This document shows positions 1 to 7,014 of a stretch of 8,262 bases of DNA, in pieces. The DNA is from an uncultured Collinsella sp. Lineage in GTDB: Bacteria; Actinomycetota; Coriobacteriia; Coriobacteriales; Coriobacteriaceae. The notes below the pieces were generated by a model. That model was given only the letters and a program-made list of their open reading frames with translations, was not told the origin of the DNA and did no database searches. The translations under genes were made by a program, and so were the position numbers. How positions within the stretch are numbered: the stretch's first letter is position 1; every line of letters begins with the position of its first letter. The stretch covers positions 1 through 8,262 of the forward strand of contig URSO01000077.1 in the NCBI GenBank assembly GCA_900550415.1, written 5' to 3'.

Positions 1-9
1 ACTTGTCTT

Positions 10-82
10 GGGGACGTAGCTCAGTTGGGAGAGCGCTGCCGTCGCATGGCAGAGGCCGAGGGTTCGACTCCCTTCGTCTCCA
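10..82 (+). tRNA. tRNA-Ala, anticodon CGC
   Basis: A complete 73-nt cloverleaf can be folded. The 7-bp acceptor stem is GGGGACG with CGTCTCC. The D stem is GCTC/GAGC, the anticodon stem CTGCC/GGCAG, and the T arm GAGGG-TTCGACT-CCCTT. The seven-base anticodon loop GTCGCAT puts CGC at positions 34-36, reading the alanine codon GCG. The acceptor stem carries a G3-U70 wobble pair, the classic identity element for alanyl-tRNA synthetase, which independently supports the alanine call. The discriminator base is A73. It is followed by CCC, so the 3' CCA is not encoded and must be added enzymatically. A terminator follows 15 bases later. The gene's own promoter would lie before the window. Confidence 0.97.
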
Positions 83-97
83 CCCTTGGATTTGATA

Positions 98-128
98 AGC
101 CGCTGACATTGTGTCGGCGGCTTTTTTT
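98..128 (+). terminator. Rho-independent terminator after tRNA-Ala
   Basis: The 11-bp stem pairs AGCCGCTGACA (98-108) with TGTCGGCGGCT (112-122), with one G-U pair, a three-base TTG loop and a run of seven T at 122-128. It is a textbook intrinsic terminator for the tRNA transcript. It ends 18 bases before the next start codon, so it also lies in the leader of any transcript that runs from the tRNA into the next gene. Confidence 0.9.
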
Positions 129-146
129 AAAGGAAAGGGCTGTACC

Positions 147-587
147 ATGGCCAAGCTTGAGTCCCAACCACTGTCTGCCGAGGAACGCGCCGAGTTGGAA
201 GAGCTCCGCGCCGAGAAAGCTCGTCGCGAGGCCCAGGAAGAGGCACGCCGCGAGCGTGAGGAGCTGGCCGCCCTGCGTGCCGAGCGTGCGAAGGCCGAGG
301 AGGCCGCCGCGAACGTCGCCCCCGCGCCCAAGCCCGCCGCCGCGAAGCCCGCGCCCACCGCACCTAAACCTCAGCCTAAAAAGGTCGCTCGTTCCAAGTC
401 CGTCGAGCCCAAGCCGAGCCGTGACGAGATGACCTTTGCCCAGCGCATGGTTACCTCCAAGGAGCCTACGGGCGAGAACGAGATCCCTGGCATGGCGCCG
501 GCTCAAAAAATCATCATTGTTCTTGCCCTCATCGCGTTTGTCATCTTTATGGGCTACACGATCCTGACCAGCATGGGCCTGCTCTAG
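147..587 (+). CDS. Coiled-coil protein with C-terminal membrane anchor, unknown function
   Basis: This is a 146-residue protein that I do not recognise as a named family. Residues 10-55 are dense in Glu, Arg, Ala and Leu and look like a charged alpha-helical coiled coil. Residues 56-90 are rich in Pro, Ala and Lys, a flexible or extended linker. Residues 91-120 are polar. Residues 121-141 (KIIIVLALIAFVIFMGYTIL and one more) form one strongly hydrophobic helix that ends five residues before the C-terminus. There is no signal peptide, so the likely topology is tail-anchored with the coiled coil in the cytoplasm. The start chosen is ATG at 147, preceded by AAAGGAAAGG at about 129-138. An upstream in-frame GTG at 111 lies inside the terminator hairpin and is rejected. 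There is no room for a full promoter between the terminator and the start, so transcription probably reads through from the tRNA or starts within it. A scaffold or envelope role is only a guess. Confidence 0.85.
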   Translation: MAKLESQPLSAEERAELEELRAEKARREAQEEARREREELAALRAERAKAEEAAANVAPAPKPAAAKPAPTAPKPQPKKVARSKSVEPKPSRDEMTFAQRMVTSKEPTGENEIPGMAPAQKIIIVLALIAFVIFMGYTILTSMGLL

Positions 588-671
588 CCCATTCGCGCTG
601 GGTGCCATGCCCGAACACTCTGCCCTTTTCCAACCCTCAGCCTCTGCACAACGCATCCGAAAGGTCGCCCC

Positions 672-2177
672 ATGGCTTTGACCGACATCTCGCATCCCAC
701 CGACATTGCAATGCTCACCGATCTGTACGAGCTCACTATGGCCCAGGGCCTGTGGGAGAGCGGCAAGGCCAATGAGCAGGGTTGTTTTATCGCGTTTTAC
801 CGCGACCATCCTTTTGGCAGCGCCTATGCCGTCATGTGCGGCACCGCCGAACTGCCCGAGCTGGTCGAGAATCTGCGCTTTACGCCCGAGGACATCGACT
901 ACCTCGCCTCACTTCAGGCCCCGGCCGGCGGCGCGATGTTCAAGCCTGCATTCCTCGACTACCTGCGCGATTTTCGTGCGCATGTAAACATCGACGCCGT
1001 CCCCGAGGGCGAGCTCGTCTTTCCGCGCGAACCCATGGTGCGCGTCACCGGCCCCGCGCTTGAATGCCAGCTGCTCGAAACGGCGCTGCTCAACATTGTC
1101 GGCTTCCAGACGCTTGTCGCTACCAAGACGGCGCGCGTGGTGCTGGCGGCGGACGGCCGTCCCGTTGCCGAGTTTGGCCTGCGCCGCGCCCAGGGTCCCG
1201 ATGGCGGGCTGGCCGTCGCGCGCGCGAGCTACGTTGCCGGCTGCTCCTCTACATCCAATGTGCTCGCCGGCCGCCGCTACGGTATTCCCGTCTTTGGCAC
1301 TCATGCGCACAGCTGGGTGATGAGCTTCGATTCCGAGCTCGAGGCATTCCGGGCTTTTGCTAAGTCGAGTCCCAAGAACTGCACGCTGCTCATCGACACC
1401 TACGACGTACGTGAGGGCTGCGAGCATGCCATTACGGTTGCCAAGGAGATGGAAGCGGTGGGCGAGCGCCTGTCGGCCATTCGCATCGACTCCGGCGACC
1501 TCGCCAAGCTCTCTAAGTATGTTCGTGGCCGTTTTGATGCCGAGGGCCTGCCCTATGTGGGGATCTCGGTTTCCAACGATCTGGATGAGTACACGATTCA
1601 GTCGCTGATCGACCAGGGCGCGCCCATCGATAGCTTTGGCGTGGGTACCAAGCTCGCGACCTGCTACGACCAGCCGGCGCTGGGCGGCGTGTACAAGCTC
1701 GCCGCCCGCCGTGCGAGTGAGACGGACCCGTGGACGCCGGTGGTGAAGCTCTCCGAGCAGCCCTACAAGCGCACAATTCCCGGTGTTCAGCGCGTACGAC
1801 GCTATTACGACGGCTTTGGCGGCCCGGTTTGCGACATGATTTATGACGAGGACCATCTGGCAGGGGAGGGCGCCGCGCGCGGCAATACCCTTGTGGCCGT
1901 GAACGATGCCGCCCTGGTGACCGACGTGTCCGAACTTGAGTATCGCGAGCTGCTGGTGCCGATCGTGCGCGATGGCAGTGCGGTGGCTCCGCGTGAGAGC
2001 ATCCAGGACGCGCGCGAGCGCTGTGCTTGGGCGCTCGACCATCTGGACGCAGCTTTCAAGCGCTTCCTGTACCCGCAGACCTATGTGGTGGGTATGGAGC
2101 AGGGCCTGGCTCAGGTGCGCGACGAGCTCGTGCGTAAGAACATGGCCGCGGCCTCTGCCTTTCCCTGGGCCCACTAA
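672..2177 (+). CDS. pncB: Nicotinate phosphoribosyltransferase
   Basis: This 501-residue cytoplasmic enzyme of NAD salvage (Preiss-Handler pathway) joins nicotinic acid to phosphoribosyl pyrophosphate, giving nicotinate mononucleotide with ATP hydrolysis. Family motifs run in order. YELTMAQG lies at residues 19-26 in the N-terminal domain. EFGLRRAQG is at 167-175. GTHAHSW is at 209-215; its second His (H213) matches the active-site His that is phosphorylated in characterised members. IDSGDL at 272-277 and GVGTKL at 323-328 belong to the phosphate-binding barrel. The length fits the longer family form of about 450-500 residues. The ATG at 672 follows AAGG at 661-664 with good spacing. The gene lies 84 bases after the membrane-anchored gene and 79 bases before proB on the same strand. 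Co-transcription with proB is possible, since I see no terminator between them. No clear niacin-repressor operator is visible upstream. Confidence 0.96.
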   Translation: MALTDISHPTDIAMLTDLYELTMAQGLWESGKANEQGCFIAFYRDHPFGSAYAVMCGTAELPELVENLRFTPEDIDYLASLQAPAGGAMFKPAFLDYLRDFRAHVNIDAVPEGELVFPREPMVRVTGPALECQLLETALLNIVGFQTLVATKTARVVLAADGRPVAEFGLRRAQGPDGGLAVARASYVAGCSSTSNVLAGRRYGIPVFGTHAHSWVMSFDSELEAFRAFAKSSPKNCTLLIDTYDVREGCEHAITVAKEMEAVGERLSAIRIDSGDLAKLSKYVRGRFDAEGLPYVGISVSNDLDEYTIQSLIDQGAPIDSFGVGTKLATCYDQPALGGVYKLAARRASETDPWTPVVKLSEQPYKRTIPGVQRVRRYYDGFGGPVCDMIYDEDHLAGEGAARGNTLVAVNDAALVTDVSELEYRELLVPIVRDGSAVAPRESIQDARERCAWALDHLDAAFKRFLYPQTYVVGMEQGLAQVRDELVRKNMAAASAFPWAH

Positions 2178-2256
2178 TTCCTTGGGCGGTAGGGGCGAGT
2201 CACGCTTCCCTGGCCGCCGGCTCGGCCGTTCGCTGAACAGTTGATTGGTTTGACGT

Positions 2257-3384
2257 ATGACGACTTCTTATAAAACGATGGTGGTAAAGATCGGTTCGTC
2301 CACGGTGGTGGGTGCCGATGGCAAGGTCAACCGCGCCTTTATCGGCGGACTTGCCGATCAGGCCGCAGCGCTGCGCAAGCTCGGCTGGCGTCTGGTTGTG
2401 GTGAGCTCGGGCGCTATCGCCTGTGGCTATCCCGTGTTGGGCTTCGACCGCAAGCCGGTCGGTGACCTGCCGAGCCTGCAGGCCTGCGCCTCGGCCGGTC
2501 AGTGCATCATCTCGTCGGCCTACGACGAGGAGTTCCATGCGCGCGACCTGCTCACCTCGCTCGTGCTGCTCACGCGTCACGACACGGCGCGCCGCACGTC
2601 CTACCTGCACGCGCGCGACGCCCTGCTTCGCCTGGTGGAGCTGGGTGTGGTGCCGGTCGTCAACGAGAACGATACCGTCACCGTCGATGAGATCAAGTTT
2701 GGCGACAACGACACGCTGGCGGCGCTTGTGAGCTGCCTGGTTTCTGCCGATCTGTGCGTGACGCTCTCGGACATCGATGGTCTCTATACTGCCAATCCGC
2801 ATGAAGACCCCACGGCCGAGTTTGTTCCTGTCGTGCATAAGATCGATGCCAAGATTATTGCCTCGGCGGGCGATTCTTCCACATCGGTGGGCACGGGCGG
2901 CATGATTACCAAGATCCGCGCGAGCCGCATCCTGATGACGGCGGGCATTCAGAGCGTGATTTGCTCGGGCGAGGAGCCCGATGCGCTCGTGCGTCTCGCC
3001 CGCGGCGAGAGCGTGGGCACGCTGTTCGATCCGCCGGCGGAGCGTCTGGACATCGCACCCCGCAAGCTGTGGATCGCGCTGGGCGACAAGGCACATGGCT
3101 CGGTGACGGTCGATGATGGTGCTGCGAAGGCGCTGGTCAGCCGTGGCTCTTCCCTGCTTGCGGTGGGTATTCGCGAGGTCGATGGCCAGTTTGCCGAGGG
3201 CGATGTGCTCGATGTGTGCGATCCGAGCGGTATGGTCGTCGCCCGCGGTATCGCCGAAGCCGATTCGGACGTGCTGGAGCTTGCTGCCGGTCGCCGCCAG
3301 GACCAGATCGCCAGCAACCGCCTGCTCGCAGACCTGGCCGAGAAGCCCGCGATACACAGGGATAACTTAATCGTATTTGCATAA
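2257..3384 (+). CDS. proB: Glutamate 5-kinase with C-terminal PUA domain
   Basis: This 375-residue enzyme phosphorylates the gamma-carboxyl of glutamate with ATP, the first and usually proline-inhibited step of proline synthesis. The amino-acid kinase domain covers about residues 7-255. It shows VVKIGSST (9-16, ATP-binding Lys11), VVVSSGAI (47-54), NEND (136-139), FGDND (148-152), SDIDGLYT (171-178) and GTGGM (212-216). A PUA domain follows at about 270-345, as in the E. coli-type long form. The end reads AIHRDNLIV, typical of the family. An in-frame TGA at 2251-2253 rules out any earlier start. ATG at 2257 has no recognisable Shine-Dalgarno sequence, nor does the alternative ATG at 2278 (MVVKIGSS). 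Its usual partner proA is not adjacent: a minus-strand peptidase gene lies between them. Confidence 0.97.
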   Translation: MTTSYKTMVVKIGSSTVVGADGKVNRAFIGGLADQAAALRKLGWRLVVVSSGAIACGYPVLGFDRKPVGDLPSLQACASAGQCIISSAYDEEFHARDLLTSLVLLTRHDTARRTSYLHARDALLRLVELGVVPVVNENDTVTVDEIKFGDNDTLAALVSCLVSADLCVTLSDIDGLYTANPHEDPTAEFVPVVHKIDAKIIASAGDSSTSVGTGGMITKIRASRILMTAGIQSVICSGEEPDALVRLARGESVGTLFDPPAERLDIAPRKLWIALGDKAHGSVTVDDGAAKALVSRGSSLLAVGIREVDGQFAEGDVLDVCDPSGMVVARGIAEADSDVLELAAGRRQDQIASNRLLADLAEKPAIHRDNLIVFA

Positions 3385-3428
3385 AGAAAGACAGCGCTGC
3401 GGATCGTTTCCCGCAGCGCTGTCTTTCT
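3385..3428. terminator. Bidirectional terminator between proB and pip
   Basis: A perfect 18-bp inverted repeat pairs 3385-3402 with 3411-3428 around an 8-base loop (ATCGTTTC). The core is GACAGCGCTGCGG and the outer ends are AGAAA/TTTCT, so both strands give a GC-rich hairpin followed by a T-rich tail. The minus strand (TTTCTTTA) has the better T-run. It starts directly after the proB stop codon and lies between convergent proB and pip, so it probably ends both transcripts. Confidence 0.88.
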
Positions 3429-3430
3429 CG

Positions 3431-3483
3431 TGCTGGCACTTGGGGACGTTCCTTTTGTGCCGGCAGGTGGGGATTCTCCTTTG
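3431..3483. repeat. Short palindromic intergenic element (copy A, two tandem units)
   Basis: The first unit has a 9-bp stem, TGCTGGCAC (3431-3439) with GTGCCGGCA (3457-3465), with one G-U pair. Its loop holds TTGGGGACGTTCCTTTT. A second, degenerate unit follows in tandem at 3462-3483: GGCAGGTGGGGATTCTCCTT against GGCACTTGGGGACGTTCCTT in the first. It ends at the pip stop codon. The core (GGGGAC, a few bases, CCTTTTGTG) matches the reverse strand of the elements at 6316-6356 and 7034-7075, so all three look like one dispersed family. The appearance is REP-like, but no transposase is present in the window. Confidence 0.7.
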
Positions 3484-4902
3484 CTAGAAGATCCGGCGCA
3501 GGTCTCCGCGGTTGAGTGCTTCGTCGAAGAGGTGCTTGAACACCACGCTGCCGTGCAGGCCGTCGTGCTCGAACTCGTTCGTCACCCAGGCATGCGAGTT
3601 GCCCACGCGGCTGAGCGTGTCGAGCTGCAGGTCCGAATCCACGTACATGTCGTCGAAATATACCGCGGCCTGGAGCGGCACTTCGTTGCAGGCCAGACGC
3701 TGCGGGTCGTAGATCTTGTCCCAGCTGGTGTCTTCCATCAGCAGGTCCATGGCGGGCTTGAAGGGCTTGAGCTCGGGCATCTGCTCAAACATCCACGGGA
3801 ACATGGCCTCGCCGGTAAACATGAGCGGGCGCGCGAGGGTGTCGAACTCGGCGCGGTGAGCCTTCTCTTCTGCCGCGGCCCAGCGAATGGGCATGGTATC
3901 GCCGTCGGCGTAGATGAACTCCTGCAGTGTCCAGTACAGCGGGTTTGTACGCGTGTTGGTGCGCTCGAAGGCGCGCATCAAAAAGCTGTCAGATACCGAG
4001 GCGTCGCAGGTCAGCGTGCCGTCGCCATCAACAAAAGCGTGATCGATAATCCAATGCATGCGCTCAAAGCTCGGCTTCATGCCAAAGTCGCTGCCCATGA
4101 GCTGTAGGCGCTCGACCGTCATCGGCGAGCCGTCGGGCAGCACAGGCTTCTGTGCCTCGAGCGCATCGGCCAGGGCTGCCACGCGCTCGACGTCGGCGGG
4201 GTAGCGGTCGTAATACTGCTGCGTCTTGGCTGCCATGCGTGGGAAGGTGTGCGCGTAGACCTCGCTGGCGCTCGCCGGCACGTGCGGAATGCCGCCGCAG
4301 GTAAAGCTTGCCGCCACGCCCTCGGGGAAGAGCGACAGATAGCTCAACGTCAAAAAGCCGCCGTAGCTTTGGCCGAGCGTGACCCACGGCTTGCCGCCAA
4401 AGCCCACCAGTCGCAGGTACTCAAAATCGCGCACGATGGAGCTGGCGAGGTGACGCTTGAGGAAGTCCGCCTGCGAGCGTGCTGTATCGGCGCCGGCGGC
4501 CGTTGCGCGATCACCCAGTGCCTTGATCGTGCGTCCGTCCACGCAGCTACTGCGTCCGGTACCGCGCTGGTCGGGCAGCACGACGCGGAAGTGCTTGACG
4601 GCCTCCTCGATCCAGCCATCGCTTGTGGGCGACAGCGGACGCGGGCTTTCGCCGCCGGGGCCGCCCTGCAAAAAGAGGAGCAGCGGCAGATCGTCGTTGA
4701 TGCGGTCGGGCGCGCAAACCACGCGGTAGAAGAGCTTGATGCTCTCGGGCGCGCCGGCGATGGGTGCCGGCATAGCGCCACGGCGCATGGTGCTGCCGAC
4801 GGCCAGCAGCATCGGCTCCAGGCCGCGCCAGTCAAGGGGGACGTCGATGCTGTGGTCCTGGACGTAAAGGCCGGGGACGTGGTACGAAGTGATGAGGGCC
4901 AT
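3484..4902 (-). CDS. pip: Proline iminopeptidase (alpha/beta hydrolase, peptidase family S33)
   Basis: This 472-residue, probably cytoplasmic enzyme removes N-terminal proline from peptides. The alpha/beta-hydrolase landmarks are LQGGPGG at residues 78-84 (oxyanion region, with Gln in place of the His of HGGPG, as I recall from the longer Aeromonas-type enzymes), DQRGTGRS at 111-118, and GQSYGG at 177-182, giving nucleophile Ser179. The catalytic Asp and His are not certain by eye; plausible candidates lie in YFDDMYVD (415-422) and EHDGLH (445-450). A cap-like helical insertion follows the nucleophile. The start chosen is the ATG at 4902 (MALITSYH), with GGAAGA about eight bases upstream on the minus strand. 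An in-frame extension to 4983 would run into the proA promoter region and adds an unconserved-looking N-terminus. The gene is divergent from proA and convergent with proB. Substrate specificity within S33 is inferred; a broader aminopeptidase role is possible. Confidence 0.9.
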   Translation of the reverse strand: MALITSYHVPGLYVQDHSIDVPLDWRGLEPMLLAVGSTMRRGAMPAPIAGAPESIKLFYRVVCAPDRINDDLPLLLFLQGGPGGESPRPLSPTSDGWIEEAVKHFRVVLPDQRGTGRSSCVDGRTIKALGDRATAAGADTARSQADFLKRHLASSIVRDFEYLRLVGFGGKPWVTLGQSYGGFLTLSYLSLFPEGVAASFTCGGIPHVPASASEVYAHTFPRMAAKTQQYYDRYPADVERVAALADALEAQKPVLPDGSPMTVERLQLMGSDFGMKPSFERMHWIIDHAFVDGDGTLTCDASVSDSFLMRAFERTNTRTNPLYWTLQEFIYADGDTMPIRWAAAEEKAHRAEFDTLARPLMFTGEAMFPWMFEQMPELKPFKPAMDLLMEDTSWDKIYDPQRLACNEVPLQAAVYFDDMYVDSDLQLDTLSRVGNSHAWVTNEFEHDGLHGSVVFKHLFDEALNRGDLRRIF

Positions 4903-4940
4903 GTGAGTCTTCCGTTCGTTGCGGTGTTTCGGGTTGACCA

Positions 4941-4971
4941 ATTCTACCGCCGCGGGCGAGGCTATGCGCAA
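4941..4971 (-). promoter_or_regulatory. Possible promoter of pip
   Basis: On the minus strand TAGAAT (4941-4946) resembles a -10 box and TTGCGC (4966-4971) a weak -35, but the 19-base spacer is long. It would give a leader of roughly 30 bases before the ATG at 4902. The 112-base gap must also hold the proA promoter, for which I find only a lone TTGACC at 4934-4939 without a convincing partner. Confidence 0.25.
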
Positions 4972-5014
4972 ATCGGCTACCATGGTTGCAAACTTCTAGG
5001 AGAAAGGGCCGCCC

Positions 5015-6301
5015 ATGTCGGTCGATATAGCCACGTATGTCCACGATCTTGCCGTTGCCGCCAAGGCAGCGTCGGCCTCGCTTGCCACGGCGAGCGATGA
5101 GCGGCGCCAGGAGGCCGTGCGCGCCATGGCCGCAGCACTGCGCAACGGTGTCGACTCCATCGTCGCCGCCAACGAGCTCGATATGTCCGCCGCGCGCGAT
5201 GCGGGTACCTCGGCCGGACTGCTCGATCGTCTGCTGCTGACGCCCGAGCGCGTCGAGGGCATGGCCGCCGGCCTGGAGAAGCTCGCCGAGCTGCCTGATC
5301 CCGTCGGTCGTGTACTCGACCACCGCGTGCTCGCAAGCGGCGTGGACCTCACCCGCGTGAGCGTGCCGTTGGGCCTGGTCGCCATGGTCTACGAGGCACG
5401 CCCCAACGTGACGGCCGATGCCGCGGGCATCTGCATCCGCACCGGCAACGCCTGCATCCTGCGCGGCGGTTCGCTGGCCTATCACTCGTGCGCCATGATT
5501 GCCGAACTGCTGGCCGATGCGCTTGAGGCCCAGGGCTTTCCACGCGAAGCTATCTCGATGATCGAGTCCACCGACCGCGAGGCCACCGGCGAGCTCATGA
5601 AGCTCCGCGGCATCGTCGACGTGCTCATTCCGCGTGGGGGTGCGGGCCTGATCCAGCGCTGCGTTCGTGAGTCGCTCGTGCCGGTGATTGAGACGGGCAC
5701 GGGCAACTGCCATATCTACGTGCATGAATCCGCTGACTTTGACAAAGCGCTCAACATTATCGTCAATGCCAAGACCCAGCGCGTAGGCGTGTGCAATGCC
5801 GCCGAGTCGCTGCTGGTCGACCATGCTGTGGCCAATGTGTTTTTGCCTGCGGTCGTTGCCGTGCTGCACGACCACGGCGTGCTCATTCACGGCGACGAGT
5901 CCACGTGCGCCGCGTGCGCCGACGCCGGCTTTGTGGAGGGCGGTGACTACGTCGCCGCGACTGAGGAGGACTGGGGTCGCGAGTACCTGGCGCTCGAGAT
6001 GAGCGTGAAGGTCGTGGCAAACGAGGACGAGGCCATCGCACACATCAATCGCTACGGCACGATGCACTCCGAGGCCATCGTTGCCGAGGACACGGATGCT
6101 TGCGAGCGCTTCCTGGATGCGGTCGATGCCTCGGCCGTGTGCGCCAACGCCAGCACGCGCTTCACCGACGGCGGCGAGTTTGGCCTGGGCGCCGAGATCG
6201 GCATCTCGACCCAAAAGCTCCACGCCCGTGGCCCCTTTGCCGCCGAGGCCCTCACCACCTACAAATACAAGCTCCGCGGCACCGGCCAGGTCCGCCCCTA
6301 A
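5015..6301 (+). CDS. proA: Gamma-glutamyl phosphate reductase (glutamate-5-semialdehyde dehydrogenase)
   Basis: This 428-residue cytoplasmic enzyme reduces gamma-glutamyl phosphate with NADPH to glutamate semialdehyde, the second step of proline synthesis. It uses the labile product of ProB, and the two enzymes are thought to channel it. The aldehyde-dehydrogenase-fold motifs are clear: VPLGLVAMVYEARPNVT at 117-133, GNACILRGG at 144-152, LIPRGGAGLI at 204-213, and QRVGVCNAAESLLV at 255-268 with the catalytic Cys at 260. The C-terminal FTDGGEFGLGAEIGIST (about 385-401) is characteristic. Its length is close to that of E. coli ProA (417). The start at 5015 follows a strong AGGAGAAAGGG (4998-5008). 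The gene is monocistronic here, split from proB by the divergent pip gene, and ends at a bidirectional terminator. Confidence 0.97.
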   Translation: MSVDIATYVHDLAVAAKAASASLATASDERRQEAVRAMAAALRNGVDSIVAANELDMSAARDAGTSAGLLDRLLLTPERVEGMAAGLEKLAELPDPVGRVLDHRVLASGVDLTRVSVPLGLVAMVYEARPNVTADAAGICIRTGNACILRGGSLAYHSCAMIAELLADALEAQGFPREAISMIESTDREATGELMKLRGIVDVLIPRGGAGLIQRCVRESLVPVIETGTGNCHIYVHESADFDKALNIIVNAKTQRVGVCNAAESLLVDHAVANVFLPAVVAVLHDHGVLIHGDESTCAACADAGFVEGGDYVAATEEDWGREYLALEMSVKVVANEDEAIAHINRYGTMHSEAIVAEDTDACERFLDAVDASAVCANASTRFTDGGEFGLGAEIGISTQKLHARGPFAAEALTTYKYKLRGTGQVRP

Positions 6302-6315
6302 CGCCCGCGCAAACA

Positions 6316-6356
6316 AAAACCACCACAAAGGTGCCTGTCCCCTTTGTGGCGGTTTT
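6316..6356. terminator. Bidirectional terminator, palindromic element copy B
   Basis: A 16-bp stem with one A-C mismatch pairs 6316-6331 with 6341-6356; the loop is TGCCTGTCC. The arms run from AAAACC through CCACAAAGG, with a T-run on each strand. It lies 15 bases after the proA stop and 16 bases before the HD gene's stop, between convergent genes, so it can end both. Its core is nearly identical to copy C at 7034-7075 and shares the GGGGAC/CCTTTGTG theme with copy A. Because it is both a terminator and a member of a repeat family, it is a candidate dispersed repeat used as a terminator. Confidence 0.85.
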
Positions 6357-6371
6357 AGGTGGCGTGGGCGG

Positions 6372-6971
6372 TTAGGCCTGGAAGGTATCGCGGTCGGGGG
6401 CGAAGGACTGCATGGCCGCTATGGTGCGGTCAAAGAGCTCGGGGAGCTCCCAGCCCAACATCTCGGCGCCCTGCGAAATCACGTCGCGCGAGCAGCCGGC
6501 GGCAAAGCGCTTGTCCTTGAACTTCTTCTTGAGCGACTTGGTCGTAAAGTCCATAACGCTCTTGCTCGGGCGCATGATGACTGCAGCGCCGATCAGGCCG
6601 GTGAGCTCATCGCAGGCAAACAGGATCTTTTCCATCTGCAGCTCGGGTTTGGGCAGCGAGGTGTTGAAGTCCGACGTGTGCGTCTGGATGGCGCGAATGA
6701 GCTCGGGAGACGCACCTTCGCCCTCAAGAATCTCGGCAGCATAGATGGTGTGGTTCATGGGGTCGTCCTCATGCTCCTCCCAATCCAAGTCGTGCAGCAG
6801 GCCGACGATGCCCCAAAACTCCTCGTTCTCGGGGTCGAACTCGCGCGCAAAGTAGCGCATGGTGCCCTCGACCGTCTCGCCATGGGTGATGTGGAACGGG
6901 TCCTTGTTGTGTTCGTTGAGCAGTTCGAACGCGCGGTCGCGGGTGATTCCGGCGGTAAGCGGCTCTGCCAT
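6372..6971 (-). CDS. HD-domain protein, putative metal-dependent phosphohydrolase
   Basis: This 199-residue soluble protein shows HD superfamily spacing: His27 or His30 in DPFHITHGE, the His60-Asp61 doublet in GLLHDLDWE, His98 in IQTHTSD and Asp121 in FACDELTG. These are the expected metal ligands of an HD phosphohydrolase, so metal-dependent phosphate-ester hydrolysis is likely, but the substrate cannot be read from the sequence. Residues 20-125 hold the HD fold; the C-terminal 70 residues are basic and helical (KSLKKKFKDK at about 145-154). There is no signal peptide, membrane segment or fused sensor or synthetase domain. The start at 6971 is supported by AAGGAG (6978-6983) with good spacing. 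It is flanked on both sides by near-identical terminator elements (6316-6356 and 7034-7075), which isolates it from carD upstream and proA downstream. It is therefore probably transcribed alone. I cannot assign a more specific name. Confidence 0.87.
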   Translation of the reverse strand: MAEPLTAGITRDRAFELLNEHNKDPFHITHGETVEGTMRYFAREFDPENEEFWGIVGLLHDLDWEEHEDDPMNHTIYAAEILEGEGASPELIRAIQTHTSDFNTSLPKPELQMEKILFACDELTGLIGAAVIMRPSKSVMDFTTKSLKKKFKDKRFAAGCSRDVISQGAEMLGWELPELFDRTIAAMQSFAPDRDTFQA

Positions 6972-7014
6972 AAGAGACTCCTTGTGCTCGTGGGTATCAA
7001 TAAGAATGAATACT

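Noticed and set aside
21..809. 262-codon minus-strand frame across the tRNA and the coiled-coil gene
   Set aside because: It runs through a tRNA gene, a terminator and part of pncB, and its Gly/Leu/Arg repeats are the reverse of the Ala/Glu-rich coiled coil.
909..2174. 421-codon minus-strand frame opposite pncB
   Set aside because: It is an exact shadow of pncB, produced by GC-rich codon use; it has no ribosome binding site and no family motif, whereas pncB carries all expected motifs.
2200..3357. 385-codon minus-strand frame opposite proB
   Set aside because: Low-complexity His/Arg/Ala composition typical of the antisense of a GC-rich gene; proB is unambiguous.
3430..4107. 225-codon plus-strand frame opposite the 3' half of pip
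   Set aside because: It begins inside the palindromic element and lies antisense to the conserved C-terminal part of pip; no motif is visible.
4903..4983. N-terminal extension of pip to an ATG at 4983
   Set aside because: It would add 27 residues unlike the family start and overlap the divergent promoter region; the ATG at 4902 has a better-placed ribosome binding site.
4832..6328. 498-codon minus-strand frame opposite proA
   Set aside because: It covers proA and its promoter region and has no recognisable domain; it would also overlap the start of pip.
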